Of a stretch of 64,000 nucleotides of DNA, positions 11,451-21,566 are shown one piece after another. Position 1 is the first letter of the stretch. Every line of letters starts with the position of its first letter. This DNA is from Aphelenchoides besseyi (Eukaryota > Nematoda > Chromadorea > Rhabditida > Aphelenchoididae), in the NCBI GenBank assembly GCA_024699855.1, contig JAMPIQ010000001.1, positions 9,920,001 to 9,984,000 of the forward strand. The letters are read 5' to 3'. A program made the position numbers and the translations under genes. The notes below the pieces were generated by a model that saw nothing but the letters and a program-made list of their open reading frames with translations, was not told the origin of the DNA and made no database searches.

Positions 11451-11644
11451 CACTGTTGATTTCACTGAATTCAAAAGCAACCGATTTGTTCGAATAGTGG
11501 TTTAATGGAAATGAATTGGAGCCTAATTGCATGAACAAATTTGACTGAATGAGCACATCCTTTGAAAATCTCATTTCGATCAACTTTTTTCTTTTGCTTA
11601 GTCGGGAGCGTTTGAGCGGTCGACAAAAAAAGCAGTCAGTGGAG

Positions 11645-13429
11645 ATGGCGAACGATGTCGTCAGAAAAGTGAGTCAACCGTTGAAGACGTTAAACTAATC
11701 GAAGTTCAGGGAACAGCAAGCACTCAATCGGAAGATCGTGACGGCCCAAAGAAACAAACTTCGAATGAGAAGATCAAAAAATCGAACGAAAAGGTTGGTG
11801 GTAAAAAACGGGTTCAAATGCTCTCACTCATAGATTGAAAAGTCAAAATCTAAAGACGATACTGAGAGCATTCAAACGGCATCACTGAAAGCAACAACCG
11901 CCGAATTGCCCGAAAAGCTGGTTCATGGGAAAACGTTTCGAGAACGGTTACTAGAAAAGGAAACACCAACCAAGGATGTTCCGTTGACTGATGCTGATAT
12001 ACAACTTACCAGTCAGAATGAAAAGTCGAGAGGAAATGCTACAGTGTTGGCCTCCACACTTGGCGGAATGGCCACTGCCAAAGAGAATGTTGAAGAAAAG
12101 GTTTGTATGCGTCGTTTCTTTTAGTAATTTTAACTTCTTAGTTGGACTTGAAGCAGTTGATTAAAGAACATCTGATGAAAGGAGCAGTCAGAATGGAATA
12201 CTCAGTTAAAATTCTGCATCAACTTTTGGACGTTGCTCGTGCATCTTTTCAAAAACTTCCGACTTTGGTCGAACTCAATGCTCCAGTAAACATTTGCGGT
12301 GATATCCACGGTTAATACAACGACCTGTTTAAACCACTTATAAAGGTTTGTAGGACAGTACAACGATCTCATGCGAATTTTTGGGGTAACAATCTTTGAC
12401 TGACATAATTTGGATTGATTTCAGAGCTGTGGTATGCCGTTTCGTTCGCGTTATTTGTTTCTTGGAGGTTCAAAAACATCTTCAATCGGTCAATCGTTTT
12501 TTAGATTACGTAGATCGCGGTCTGAACTCACTGGAAGTGATCGTCTTTCTTTTGGCGTGCAAAGTCCAATACCCGAGTAACATTGTACTTCTAAGGGGTA
12601 ATCATGAGTTACAGAATATTAACAGGCATGTTTTTACGACATAAAAACAACTAATATCTGCTTTAGGGTCTATGGATTCAACGCTGAAATTCGTACTCGC
12701 TATCGGGATGTTGCTCAATCGACTGCTTTGTATCAGCATTTCAATTCGGTTTTCGCTGAAATGCCGTTAGCTGCGGTTGTCTCCGGAAAGATCCTTTGCA
12801 TGGTAAATCTTCGGAAATAAAACCACAGATCAGGTTTCCAGCACGGCGGTTTAAGTCCTTATTTGAACTCCTTGGACGACATACGAAAAATCGAACGTCC
12901 TCTCACGGGTGGTCTCAAGGGTCTTGCGCAAGATCTGGTTTGTATTAGTTTTCCTCGCGTATCATTATTAAATTGTAGTTGTGGGCCGATCCAGAAGCCG
13001 GCATCAAAGGCTTCGAGGCAAACAAACTTCGGGCCACATCACACGTCTTCGGTGAAACGGCCGTTCAAGAGAAATGCAAACAGCTAAAAATACATATGGT
13101 GATTCGTGCGCATCAAATAAGCTGTCGTGCCGCTCACCGCATTCAAAACGTATGTTTAGGTTGTTGAGTACGGCTACGCATTTTTCGCCAATCGTCAACT
13201 CATTACCATCTTCTCGGCAGCTCGCTATCACGACGATCTTTGCAATTACGCGGCGGTTGTTCAAGTCGACGAGCGTTTGGAAGTTTCGTTTACTCAATTG
13301 AAACCTGTTGAATTTGAACAACAGGTAATCGAGTTGTTTTTACTGCTATAATGAAGTATTTAGAAAAAAGAAAAAGTTGCTCGAACTCAAGACGTAGTCC
13401 CAACCGGTGATGACGAAGAAGCTGAATGA
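11645..13429 (+). CDS. Divergent PP1-type serine/threonine protein phosphatase
   Basis: Dephosphorylates Ser/Thr residues with a two-metal centre. The metal-binding signatures are intact: G-D-I-H-G, G-D-Y-V-D-R-G, R-G-N-H-E, H-G-G-L-S-P and V-I-R-A-H-Q. It departs from ordinary PP1 in an N-terminal extension of about 130 Ser/Lys/Glu-rich residues, in S-A-A-R-Y where PP1 has S-A-P-N-Y-C, and in an acidic C-terminus (D-D-E-E-A-E). Nematodes carry families of PP1-like paralogues, several specific to sperm, and this resembles that group more than the essential PP1. There are about ten introns of roughly 40 nt. The one at 13117-13159 begins with AT, not GT, yet must be removed to keep H-Q-V-V-E-Y-G-Y. 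Stop TGA at 13427-13429, AATAAA at 13462-13467. A PP1-inhibitor-like gene lies 0.8 kb downstream on the other strand. Confidence 0.9.
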
Positions 13430-13515
13430 TTCTTCGTTCGCTATCTTTACTTTTATCTTCGAATAAACTTTTGATTACTTGACTATTCGGTATGTTTAAT
13501 TAGAAAAAGAATGAA

Positions 13516-13897
13516 TCATCGTGAAGCTATGATCCTCGTTTTTAATGTCGGAAGAATCATCATCAGGAACCACCATCGTAGTGCTAGATCGGAAATTTGT
13601 GTCGTTTGTTGCATTTGTCCTGCTGAGCTTGGATGTGCAATGGTGACATTCGTCGTAGAAGCGCCAGTAGCTCGTACATCCGTCGAATTCTCGCTGCTTT
13701 GTCGATCATGGCACTTCCACCAAATAAATCCGACCATACCGGCGATGATGGTTACGAAAAGAATGCTGAAACGTTATTTAGTGTTTCAGTTGTTTGTCTT
13801 ATACTCGCAAGCTGTCAATGCAGACGTGAATCCGCCAACCACCAAACAACCAATTGACTTCTTATTCGTATTCTTTTCAAACAAAGTAGCATCGTCC
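13516..13897 (-). CDS. Possible single-pass membrane protein fragment
   Basis: Two minus-strand open segments, about 13,897-13,805 and about 13,765-13,516, join in frame across a GT..AG intron of about 40 nt and code for one transmembrane helix (F-V-T-I-I-A-G-M-V-G-F-I-W-W) followed by a polar tail. No start codon could be linked upstream in frame, and the last 20 codons look more convincing in another frame (acidic P-D-D-D-S-S-D). No family recognised. Treat as a partial or wrongly joined model. Confidence 0.3.
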
Positions 13898-14241
13898 TAA
13901 AAATGAGAAGTTGTTTTTGTAAGCGGAGTTCTGACCACACAAAGTCGAGTACAACAACTTTGAATCAGAGCCTTCTAGTTGGCATCTTTCTATCGTTTTA
14001 ATGGACCTTAACTGTTAACAGTTTAATCCCAAATAACATTGATAAGAGAAAGAATAACAGTATCTTCTTTTACTCTGACGCCAAAAAGTAAACTTATGTG
14101 CGCTGATTGCACTTAAACTTTCTCCTTTGAATTCTGTACAATACGTTGATGTTTTTGTAAACAAACTCGCCAATTAACATTCCTCTTCATTCAACTCAAC
14201 TGCGAGTCATAAGAAACGATTTATTGTTTACAGACAGTAAC
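13898..14241. other. Short intergenic stretch
   Basis: No coding signal on either strand. The plus-strand TTTATT at 14220-14225 is the minus-strand poly(A) signal of the inhibitor-2-like gene. Confidence 0.5.
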
Positions 14242-15027
14242 TCAAAGATCTTCTTGGTCGTCGTCTTCTTCCGGCTCACTGAATTCAATCGAAACCGCTT
14301 CTTCAAAACTGGCCCCCGGCTTAGTGAAAGGACGTCCCGCTGCTTTGGCGTCGTCCATTTCTTTTCCAACGCGTTTCATGTGCTCGAATTCATTAGCGTA
14401 ATGCTTACATTCTAACATTGAAACCTTAATCAATCGTTTTGGACTTACTGCATCACGCATCAATTCGAACTCCGACTTTGTTTGTTTTGGCACCAACAAA
14501 TTTTCAGCGGAACTCGTTTTTGCAGCTTCAGGAACTGGAGTTGGAGGATCTGGCTGAAATATCCATCAGTTGTAGTGGCTATCTTTCATAACCAACCAGA
14601 AACAAATGACCATGAGTACGAGCACGTGGTTGATAGGTTTCCAAGATGTTCACTTCGTCAAAATACGCGTGAGTTCGATGAGTGAGTCCGTTGGAATAAA
14701 CCCAACACCACTGAAAAGAACAATCAAGATCTCCGCCATCTAACTTACTTCGTGACCAAAAAAGCAGATGAGCCCGACAAGAAGCGTACCGACGAATTTC
14801 GCCAAAATCGACTCGACGACAAGAAGATTCTCGGCGATGAAGACCATTAGACCCATGGTGAAAAGCACAGCGGTCGTTGTGACAAATCGAACTCGTTTTT
14901 GATGTTCGAAAGACGAGGCGATGAAACGACGAGATTTCGACGAACGAACCGAACGTTTGTCATCGCTTTTCAACGGCGATTGCGAACGTGCAGTTACCAA
15001 TTGCGATTCTGAACGCTGCGACGACAT
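14242..15027 (-). CDS. Membrane-anchored protein phosphatase inhibitor-2-like protein
   Basis: Three exons (15027-14749, 14710-14597, 14553-14242) give 234 residues, with phase and length consistent. Residues 44-48 read K-R-V-R-F, a classical RVxF PP1-docking motif. Two hydrophobic helices follow at about 50-70 and 76-91, forming a hairpin with both ends on one side. Exon 2 then encodes F-D-E-V-N-I-L-E-T-Y-Q-P ... D-P-P-T-P, closely matching the central PP1-binding element of inhibitor-2 (D-E-M-N-I-L-A-T-Y-H-P ... D-E-P-S-T-P in PPP1R2). Exon 3 has F-E-L-M-R ... K-H-Y-A-N-E-F, resembling the F-E-M-K-R-K-x-H-Y-N-E helix that covers the PP1 active site, then a very acidic tail. Inhibitor-2 proteins are normally soluble, so the anchor is unusual. 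A GT..AG-looking stretch inside exon 3 is open in frame and is kept as coding, since splicing its 37 nt would break the frame. Inferred role: tethering and restraining PP1 on a membrane. Confidence 0.8.
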
Positions 15028-15555
15028 TGCAACTGACAACCTAGTTGGTTGAACGCAAAATGAGCTCGCAGTCAGAAGAAACTAATCATGATCGAACATG
15101 CAAAATTTTCAGTCTCTTCAAAATGTTTTTACAGCGAGGACCTGTACTCCTCACTTGCTTTTGTTGGAGCAATCGAATCTCGACGATCAATTTGACTTGT
15201 TCCGCAAATCACTTTTTGATCGTTTGAACTCAGAAGTTCACTTAATGGGAACATTGTTGGTGATCCTTTTAAGCTTGTTCAATCATTGACTTTAAACCAA
15301 GAACCTCGTTTGTAGACAAGTTTATTTCTCACTATTGCCAATTGTTTTTCTTTTACACGACGACGATCGTTTTCACTTCTGCAAAGCAAACGATAAGAAT
15401 GCAATAAGTTTAGAGATTACCGTGGTTTTGACATCTGCACTCGAGCTGCTTCACATTTCGAATTGTAGTTTGGCGGCGGTGGTAGTTCGTTGGACGGCTG
15501 AACATTTGGATCACAAAACGCTATGGGAACAAAGTTCTCGTATCTTTAATCTTTG

Positions 15556-15979
15556 TTACCACTGATAATATTGCGGAGCATACTTCTCGTCGTCACTTGA
15601 ATTCATCGGTCGAAACGGCGTGATCGGCGTGTTAATGAGCGGCGTCTTCGGTGGATACGGACGAGCCACTGGCAGTTTGACATCGTCGTAAGCAGCAGAG
15701 GTCGTGTCTTCTGTCTCAAAATCCTTTAACTGCATAAATAGAAATTGAGAACCTACAGCTTCAGTGACATTGCGACCGGGAGCACGTCGTTGTTCGGGAA
15801 GCTCTTTGTCCAATCAACGTGGTTTCGGCTTCTTCTCGTCGTCGCTACTTGATGAAGTCGGAACTTGTTGTCGAATGTATCCGGTTTTCTTGTTCTGAAC
15901 TTAAGAGATTACAATAATCAAGCAGTTGAAAACTTACCCGTACATTCGTCGTCTTACGAGCTCCGTTTGGTGGAGGCAT
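15556..15979 (-). CDS. Small Ser/Asp-rich protein with an in-frame TGA, unrecognised
   Basis: The ATG at 15979-15977 starts P-P-P-N-G-A-R-K. After a small intron whose acceptor is TTCAG, the frame runs through S-S-S-S-D-D-E-K-K to a TGA at 15816-15814, then continues open with L-D-K-E-L-P-E-Q-R-R, crosses another small GT..AG intron after T-E-A, and ends N-S-S-D-D-E-K ... Q-W TAA at 15558-15556. The S-S-D-D-E-K motif occurs on both sides of the TGA, suggesting one ancestral gene of about 120 residues. Either the gene is broken, the TGA is a sequence error, or the first 42 residues are the whole protein. No domain is recognised. Confidence 0.45.
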
Positions 15980-16127
15980 TTTGTCGATCGACTGGAAAGA
16001 ATTAGTCTCGACTGATCAAATAAAAACTAAAAGATGAAACGATTAGCAATTCAAAAAGAAACGGAAATCCATCTTGAAAGCTTTGCATTTTGAACCGAAT
16101 CGTAGTTTGAAGATCAGTCACATCAAA

Positions 16128-17241
16128 ATGTTCAAGAATCGCAAAGGTAGTCACTTTTTGTTTGCCGTCTTTTGGATTGGAAAGTCGTGTACCTTCTACG
16201 TCTGTAAGTTCACCTTCTCTTTTCGTCGCAACCAAGCATTCCAGTCATCGAAGAGATCTTGAAATTGGCCTTTCGTCGGGAATTCGATGGTCTTGTTCTG
16301 TTCGATCGTTTCCAATTGCAACTTTTTTGGTTCATTGCGGCCGGACTTCTGATCGTTGGACAGATCCTCGACATTCTGATGCTCATCTTCTCGTTGTTTT
16401 TCCGTCGCGTTGCCATGGCTTTGATCTTTATTTCGCTTTTGGTTCATTCGATCGGGATCGTACCACAACAAATCACGGGTAGCTTTTTCTCTTTTTTTCC
16501 GTTCCAATTGTTCTTTAGGTGTTTATTTGTCAGTCAAATTCAACGATTGGAACACTTCTCAAATTCCATGGAAATCGCAGTTCCAAGACTTGGAAACTGC
16601 TTGCAACAAGTTCAAAGACGACCACTTGACGAAGAGTGGTTGGAACGAAACCAACGATCTGCAAAAAGCGATGGAACCAGTGGCCGTACATCAACATTCG
16701 TTGATGTGTTGCGGATGGGAATCTGCGAATGATTGGGATCGATATTGCAAGAATGTTACCGAGACATCGGTCAGTTTCTTAATCGACGTTCAAATCTGAT
16801 TCTATTCTCAGACTTCGAATCTTTACTGGTGGGCCGTCTCCAAGAATCTCGAGTTGCCGCCTTCTTGTTGCGTTCATCAAACCAAGAAAGCGAACAACAC
16901 GCAGTGCAATGTGGAATCGGGAGACAAGTGGGCAGAAAGCGGATGCAAACACGCAACTCAAGGCCTCATCAAACGTGTTCTCATGGTCTTCGGTTTCATA
17001 ATTCTGTTCATCGAGCTGGTCTCTTATGTAACAAGTGTTCTGTTCTTCTTGTTCGTCAGCTACAAGCCGATGCCAAAAAATTTGATCGTGAAGGTCAGTT
17101 ACCTCAAACAGACCGATCACAAGTTTCTAGGACGGAAATGAACCGAAATCCGATGTTCCGAACAAGTCACGTGTCGTTGCACTTCCCGTTTCCAGTGCAA
17201 TGAATTCGTCGAAAATAAAAAGTTCAAAAGCGGAAAATTGA
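16128..17241 (+). CDS. Tetraspanin-family membrane protein
   Basis: Five exons (16128-16203, 16245-16478, 16519-16769, 16812-17093, 17131-17241) add up to 317 residues. The large extracellular loop has the defining C-C-G motif (M-C-C-G-W-E) followed by P-P-S-C-C and a sixth cysteine in E-S-G-C-K before the last helix, the usual six-Cys arrangement. Two helices precede the loop (F-W-I-A-type at about 55-80 and A-L-I-F-I-S-L-L-V) and one follows (V-L-M-V-F-G-F-I-I-L-F-I-E-L). Tetraspanins organise partner proteins in the plasma membrane. The first helix is weak and the N-terminal model is uncertain. The opposite strand over exon 2 is also open, but antisense of hydrophobic helices commonly gives such polar frames. 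AATAAA at 17268-17273. Confidence 0.78.
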
Positions 17242-18620
17242 ATCAAGATTGTTGTCTTTGAACAGAAAATAAACGACTAGATTTGAACTTCAAGTTCACT
17301 CGAACTTGCTTTGTTGAGAGAAGGTGGTCGTTTAAAACGAAACACAAGTCTTGCAGATAAATCGAAAGTAAATAAATAAGTCCACTTCAATGTGTTTATT
17401 ACGAATGCCTTGCATAACAGTCGAATAATAGCGACTAAAAACGGACAACCGCTGGCCATCCATTGATAGTGCTAAAACCTTAAATTAAAAGATCTTGTTT
17501 TATGACTGATTGAGTTAACAGTAGTTGTCGTGCAACAATGCGAAGCATAAGTTGTCAAACGAACTTCTTCGAAGGTGTTTGTACGAACGTATGCCATGTT
17601 CTGTTCCTAAAATATTCGATCGAAAGCATGTTAGAGATGTTTATGGTATCTGTGCACGTGTCCTTAGCGCAAAGATTTCGATGCATTTCGTTTCGATAGG
17701 TACTCCATTGACGTCGATCTTGCATTCTCCAATTCCCGTTTGTCAACAATCACGTATACTGATTCGCCATGTTGCATGTGAACATGTTCGAAAACGTTAG
17801 GTTCTTTCTTCTAAATGCTATTAGCAGAATTGGGCGTTTTCACATATGTAAGTTGTTCGAACGCTATAAGCACGTCTTTATAGAAATGAAACCGTTTTGA
17901 TGCTCAAGAGCGTCCTCAAGTCGAGAAGATGATGAGAATTGACGGATTTACAGGACGAGACTTTTCGAACACGCAAGATAGTAGTAGAGGGGTATCGGCA
18001 TTCAATTTGATACACTTGGAGATCAGTTGCCTGTGTTGTTCCCAAAAATAGGTCGGTGAAGAAGTATTCTACGTAGAATTCCAAAGACTTTCAAACACGA
18101 AAAGAGTATTAGGATAAAACCGAAATGTCGAAACCCGGTGCGTTTTCACTTTGTTTCAAATTGACTTGTTGGTAACAACAAGTTGATCTAAACAATCCTT
18201 TAAACAAAGCCATTGCTGACCAAAGAATCGACTAAAGAAACCATTAACGCGATAGAAGCGGACAAGATCCCGATTTGTTTGTATCGCAACCAAGCTCTTG
18301 ACCATTGTAATTTGGATAAATAAACCCAATCGTTTTAATGGACATAAAGAATTGAAATATACAGTACTTGAATACTCTGGATATTGTGTTCAATTGTTCG
18401 TACTAATAAATGGGGACTCGTTCATGATCATAAACAGCTGACATACTTGGGGTAACCTCAGTTGTGTTCGAAAGTGCGCAATCGATGGTTTTTCGGTTCA
18501 GCTGCTTCACCTTTCGAGCACAAACAACATTTTCGCTTCTTGTCTTATCGCTCTTCAGTACATGTGGTGGTTGAAAGCAACGAAACGCGCACAATTTTTC
18601 TCGCCTAAAAGTTTGAACGA
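17242..18620. other. Intergenic, no gene recognised
   Basis: Open frames at 17,525-17,800 (+) and 18,403-18,645 (-) show no domain and no convincing splice continuation. The right end presumably includes the promoter of the nuclear receptor. Confidence 0.5.
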
Positions 18621-19934
18621 ATGTCTGGAGACGCTGTGAATTCAACGGGATGCAAAATCTGTGGTAGCGAGAAAGCTTCCAAACATTATTCCGGGACTTG
18701 TTGTGCGTAAGTTAAATACCGTTTTGATTGAAATGAATCTTCAGACGATGTAAAACGTTCTTCCGCAGGACCGTGAAGTTGAACAAAAAATACAAATGCG
18801 AAAACAACAACGATTGCCCAGTGAATGTGTCAGATCGACGGCGCTGCAAAGCTTGTCGATGGCGTAGAAGTTTATTCGAAGGACTTGATCCAAAACGTAA
18901 GTCGAATTCTTCGAACAACGTTGACCATAAGCTCAAGTCGTGCAAGAGGACCGAGTTCGACATCAAAAAGAAACATCGCCAAACGTGATATCGTTAGCCA
19001 AAACGAACAAAATGCTAGTGAGTTTTTCTACTTCAATTCGTTTTCACGTGTGTTGCAGAACTCGCCGTTCGATGGACCGCTCGGATGTAAAACTCCGTTG
19101 CCATTACCTTCGACCAACGACTTTCGTTCTGTTTTGAAATATTTTAAAGACGTTGATAACTTCGTAGATGATTATTGTGATACAGGCCTTAGTCATACGG
19201 GCGGTTCTTTTTTCGATTTTGACATCAATATGGCTGTGCCACAAGCGTGTCAGTATCCGGGTCGTTTGTCGAGTCGAACCAAAATCTTGTGGCAAGCAAA
19301 CAGTTGGATAACTGTCGACTCGATTGTAAAAATTTGGTGTCGTGCATTTTTGCACTACGTCGATTGCACGTCTTTCATTCCCGAATTGAATCAATTGGAA
19401 GTGGAAGATCGACTGCGTTTGGTTGTCAATCGATCTTCACAGTTCTGCTGGCTGATGATTATTCATCGCACCTTCAAATATACGAAACAAAAGTGTCTTC
19501 TGTCTTCTGGTGGCTCCTTTTTTCCAATTGAGCAGGAAGAAGTCGAGCAATTCAAAGCTTCTTTTAATGGCAACAAGTGAGTAACGCGATTAATTCATCT
19601 TGTAATTTTTAGATTTATGACCCATTTTACGGATCTTGGCATCACTTTCTATGACACTTTTATTGGATCAATGCGAGATTTGCAGATAACAGACGAAGAA
19701 TTTGTGCTCCTCCGCTTAATCACCTTCTTTGTTCAAGTGAACAAACTAAGCGAACAGGGTCGGGAAGTTGTTCGATCTGCTCAATCTCGCTACCAATCGC
19801 TTCTCGTTGACTATCTGAGCACGAAATATCATCGTGTTGATGCTCTTCAACGTTTGACCCAACTTCTAAGCTTTCTCTCTATGATTGAGGTGACCTTCAA
19901 AACCAATAATCGTATAAAGTTTGTTGTAGAGTAA
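18621..19934 (+). CDS. Nuclear hormone receptor, divergent nematode type
   Basis: Ligand-regulated transcription factor. The ATG at 18621 is followed within about ten residues by a C4 zinc-finger DNA-binding domain: C-K-I-C-G, Y-S-G-T-C-C, C-K-T-F-F-R-R, then a second finger ending C-K-A-C-R-W. The recognition helix (P-box) reads C-A-R-C-K, not the C-E-G-C-K of classical receptors, as in the expanded nematode supplementary NHRs. A short hinge (V-Q-E-D-R) leads to a ligand-binding domain of about 270 residues. Its last exon (from about 19,613) has D-E-E-F-V-L-L-R-L and helix 10-like S-R-Y-Q-S-L-L-V-D-Y-L. At least four introns of 36-42 nt, all GT..AG. No A/B activation domain exists before the fingers. 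Stop TAA at 19932-19934; a small extra C-terminal exon cannot be excluded. Confidence 0.9.
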
Positions 19935-20286
19935 TGCCATGATTCACGATAATCACATGGTCGCATGTTTTATGTTTGATCAATCAATAGAAGGAACGTT
20001 GACTCATGACTTTTACATAGCTCGAAACTTTCGAGATTGAATTTGACCGCAAATTAAATGATTTTTTTTACAATAAAGAAATGTTGATTTCGATTGTTTG
20101 CTATTAGCTATGAACAATTCAAATAGAATTGAGGCTTCACAAAACAGCAAGAGAAATGAACAAGAAGCTTAAATTCAAAGAAAAAATTTGACACAAGACC
20201 AATGATATAAACGATTCCCGTTTCGCTAGTTTACATTCGAAAAAAACAGGAAGCAATTTGCTGTGCAAAGTAGAGAGAATCGATGG
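19935..20286. other. Intergenic, 3' side of two convergent genes
   Basis: AT-rich, no coding signal. It lies between the nuclear receptor and the convergent cysteine-rich peptide gene and contains a plus-strand AATAAA near 20,072. Confidence 0.5.
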
Positions 20287-20530
20287 TTAAGCAACGGCTA
20301 TACAATTGCATACTTCAGGTTGACAGGTAACATAACAGCCCTTAGTAGATCCACAGATGTTCTTTTGATTGCAATTCTCTTCACAATAAGTTCGAGCATC
20401 ACATTTCTGTTGTTCTTCTGTCGCAGTCACGGTGCCTGAAAACTCGCAGTAACAGTTTGATAGATTGTTTCTGTCTACCTGTCAAAACAGTTAAAGCAAT
20501 CAGAAGGAAGGTCAAAGAAAAGAGTTTCAT
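20287..20530 (-). CDS. Tiny secreted cysteine-rich peptide, defensin-like (copy 1)
   Basis: Two exons (20530-20479 and 20435-20287) around a 43-nt intron encode 66 residues. The first 20 or so form a signal peptide (L-F-S-L-T-F-L-L-I-A-L-T-V-L). The mature peptide has eight cysteines spaced C-x5-C-x3-C-x5-C-x5-C-x3-C-x4-C-x-C and ends I-A-V-A. C-x3-C with a later C-x-C is the layout of the CS-alpha-beta defensin fold, to which nematode ABF peptides belong, but no sequence match beyond the cysteines is claimed. The cysteine order, intron position in the signal-peptide region and closing C-x(n)-V-A are shared with the neighbour at 20836-21073, so the two are tandem duplicates. Likely an antimicrobial or other secreted effector peptide (inference). 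Confidence 0.8.
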
Positions 20531-20835
20531 AGCAGATAATTGGAAAGAAGAACGTTCGAATGAGCAGTTTGCTTTACATCTTACGATTTTGTTCGCGTTG
20601 CACCATCGTTGCCTTGATCATGAATATTAAACGTCCACGTCTCGAATGTGATTATTCCAAAACTATTGGGTTGTTTTTCTCGTTTTATGCGTGTATTGAT
20701 GAAACGGGATTGAAGGAATCAAGTTGTTGAAAACATGAAATAAGATAATCTTCTAATTGCCGATTCAAAGTTTTCAATCAAGCTTTCTGGTTTATTTTGT
20801 AAGTTTATTGACTACTGATCTAATGGATGAGAATA

Positions 20836-21073
20836 TCATGCAACGCAATTACAAGTGCAGGTATTCGGTTCGCAATTGCAATGACAACTTGCTTGCGTGA
20901 GACGACAAATAACCTTTTCGTTGCAACTCACTGCACAAAAATTCGATGGATTGCATTGAGGAGCAGCTGTTACTGGACCTAAAAATTCGAAGTCATTTGC
21001 TTGAGTTAACATACTAACTTGAAATAAGCATAAGGACGAAGAGAAGTAGCGACAATGAAACGAAAATCTTCAT
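20836..21073 (-). CDS. Tiny secreted cysteine-rich peptide, defensin-like (copy 2)
   Basis: Two exons (21073-21019 and 20978-20836) with a 40-nt intron encode 65 residues: a signal peptide (F-V-S-L-S-L-L-L-F-V-L-M-L-I) and a mature part with ten cysteines spaced C-x5-C-x3-C-x5-C-x6-C-x-C-x-C-x4-C-x-C-x-C, ending C-V-A. The first four cysteines match copy 1 in spacing, and both carry C-N-x-K-x-I-C. The two extra cysteines may add a disulfide. A TATA box lies 65 nt upstream of the ATG on the minus strand, as expected for a strongly induced small-peptide gene. A minus-strand AATAAA (plus-strand TTTATT) is present near 20,790. Confidence 0.8.
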
Positions 21074-21137
21074 TTCTCAGTTCAGAACAACAAATCGAAA
21101 AGAATCTAGAGTTCGACACGACTTGTTACAACCTGCT

Positions 21138-21145
21138 CTTTTATA
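21138..21145 (-). promoter_or_regulatory. TATA box of cysteine-rich peptide copy 2
   Basis: Minus-strand TATAAAAG, 65 nt before the ATG at 21073. The spacing would put the transcription start about 35 nt before the ATG. Confidence 0.6.
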
Positions 21146-21566
21146 GTAAATTCGTCCTGTTCAATTGCACAAACCGGAATTATCATGAGTTTTGCCCGTT
21201 GACAAACTTCCCCTTCTTGATTACGTGCACTCTTGTCAATGATTGTTGAGACACGGAACTCTCATTCTTACAATCATTTGAACGATCTTAATCAGCTAAC
21301 CGGTAACTGCAATATGCATTAAAGCGATATTCATTGTCATTTTAATCAGTTGACTAATGATTTTCCCTTCAGATGGAGCTTTATTGAGTTTAACAGAACT
21401 TGATTAGATTGAATTCGAATTCATTTGAACGAAGTTCCTGCAAACTTACAATCTTTTAGCTATTTTAATGCCAAAACTCATTGTATTGTTAGTACGAAAT
21501 CACAGCAAAGACTGTGACATGACAACAAAGATTGTTCTTCTGAAAATATGTAATAGTGTGAACAAC

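Noticed and set aside
11383..11583. Alternative minus-strand frame for exon 1 of the Cys-rich gene
   Set aside because: Its phase does not fit exon 2, whereas the signal-peptide frame does.
14412..14448. Apparent intron (GTAAGT..TTAG) in the last exon of the inhibitor-2-like gene
   Set aside because: It is 37 nt and removal shifts the frame into a stop; read through, it stays open.
15045..15289. Two overlapping plus-strand frames, the second ending in a hydrophobic stretch
   Set aside because: No GT..AG intron links them and neither shows a domain.
15275..15517. Minus-strand open segments (S-N-E-L-P-P-P-P-N-Y and a basic tail) joined by a GT..AG pair, downstream of the TGA-containing gene
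   Set aside because: They cannot be joined in phase to the preceding exon and have no start codon or recognised domain.
15800..15818. A 15-nt GT..AG stretch that would remove the in-frame TGA of the small Ser/Asp-rich gene
   Set aside because: Far shorter than any other supported intron in the window; simpler to leave the TGA as a stop, mutation or error.
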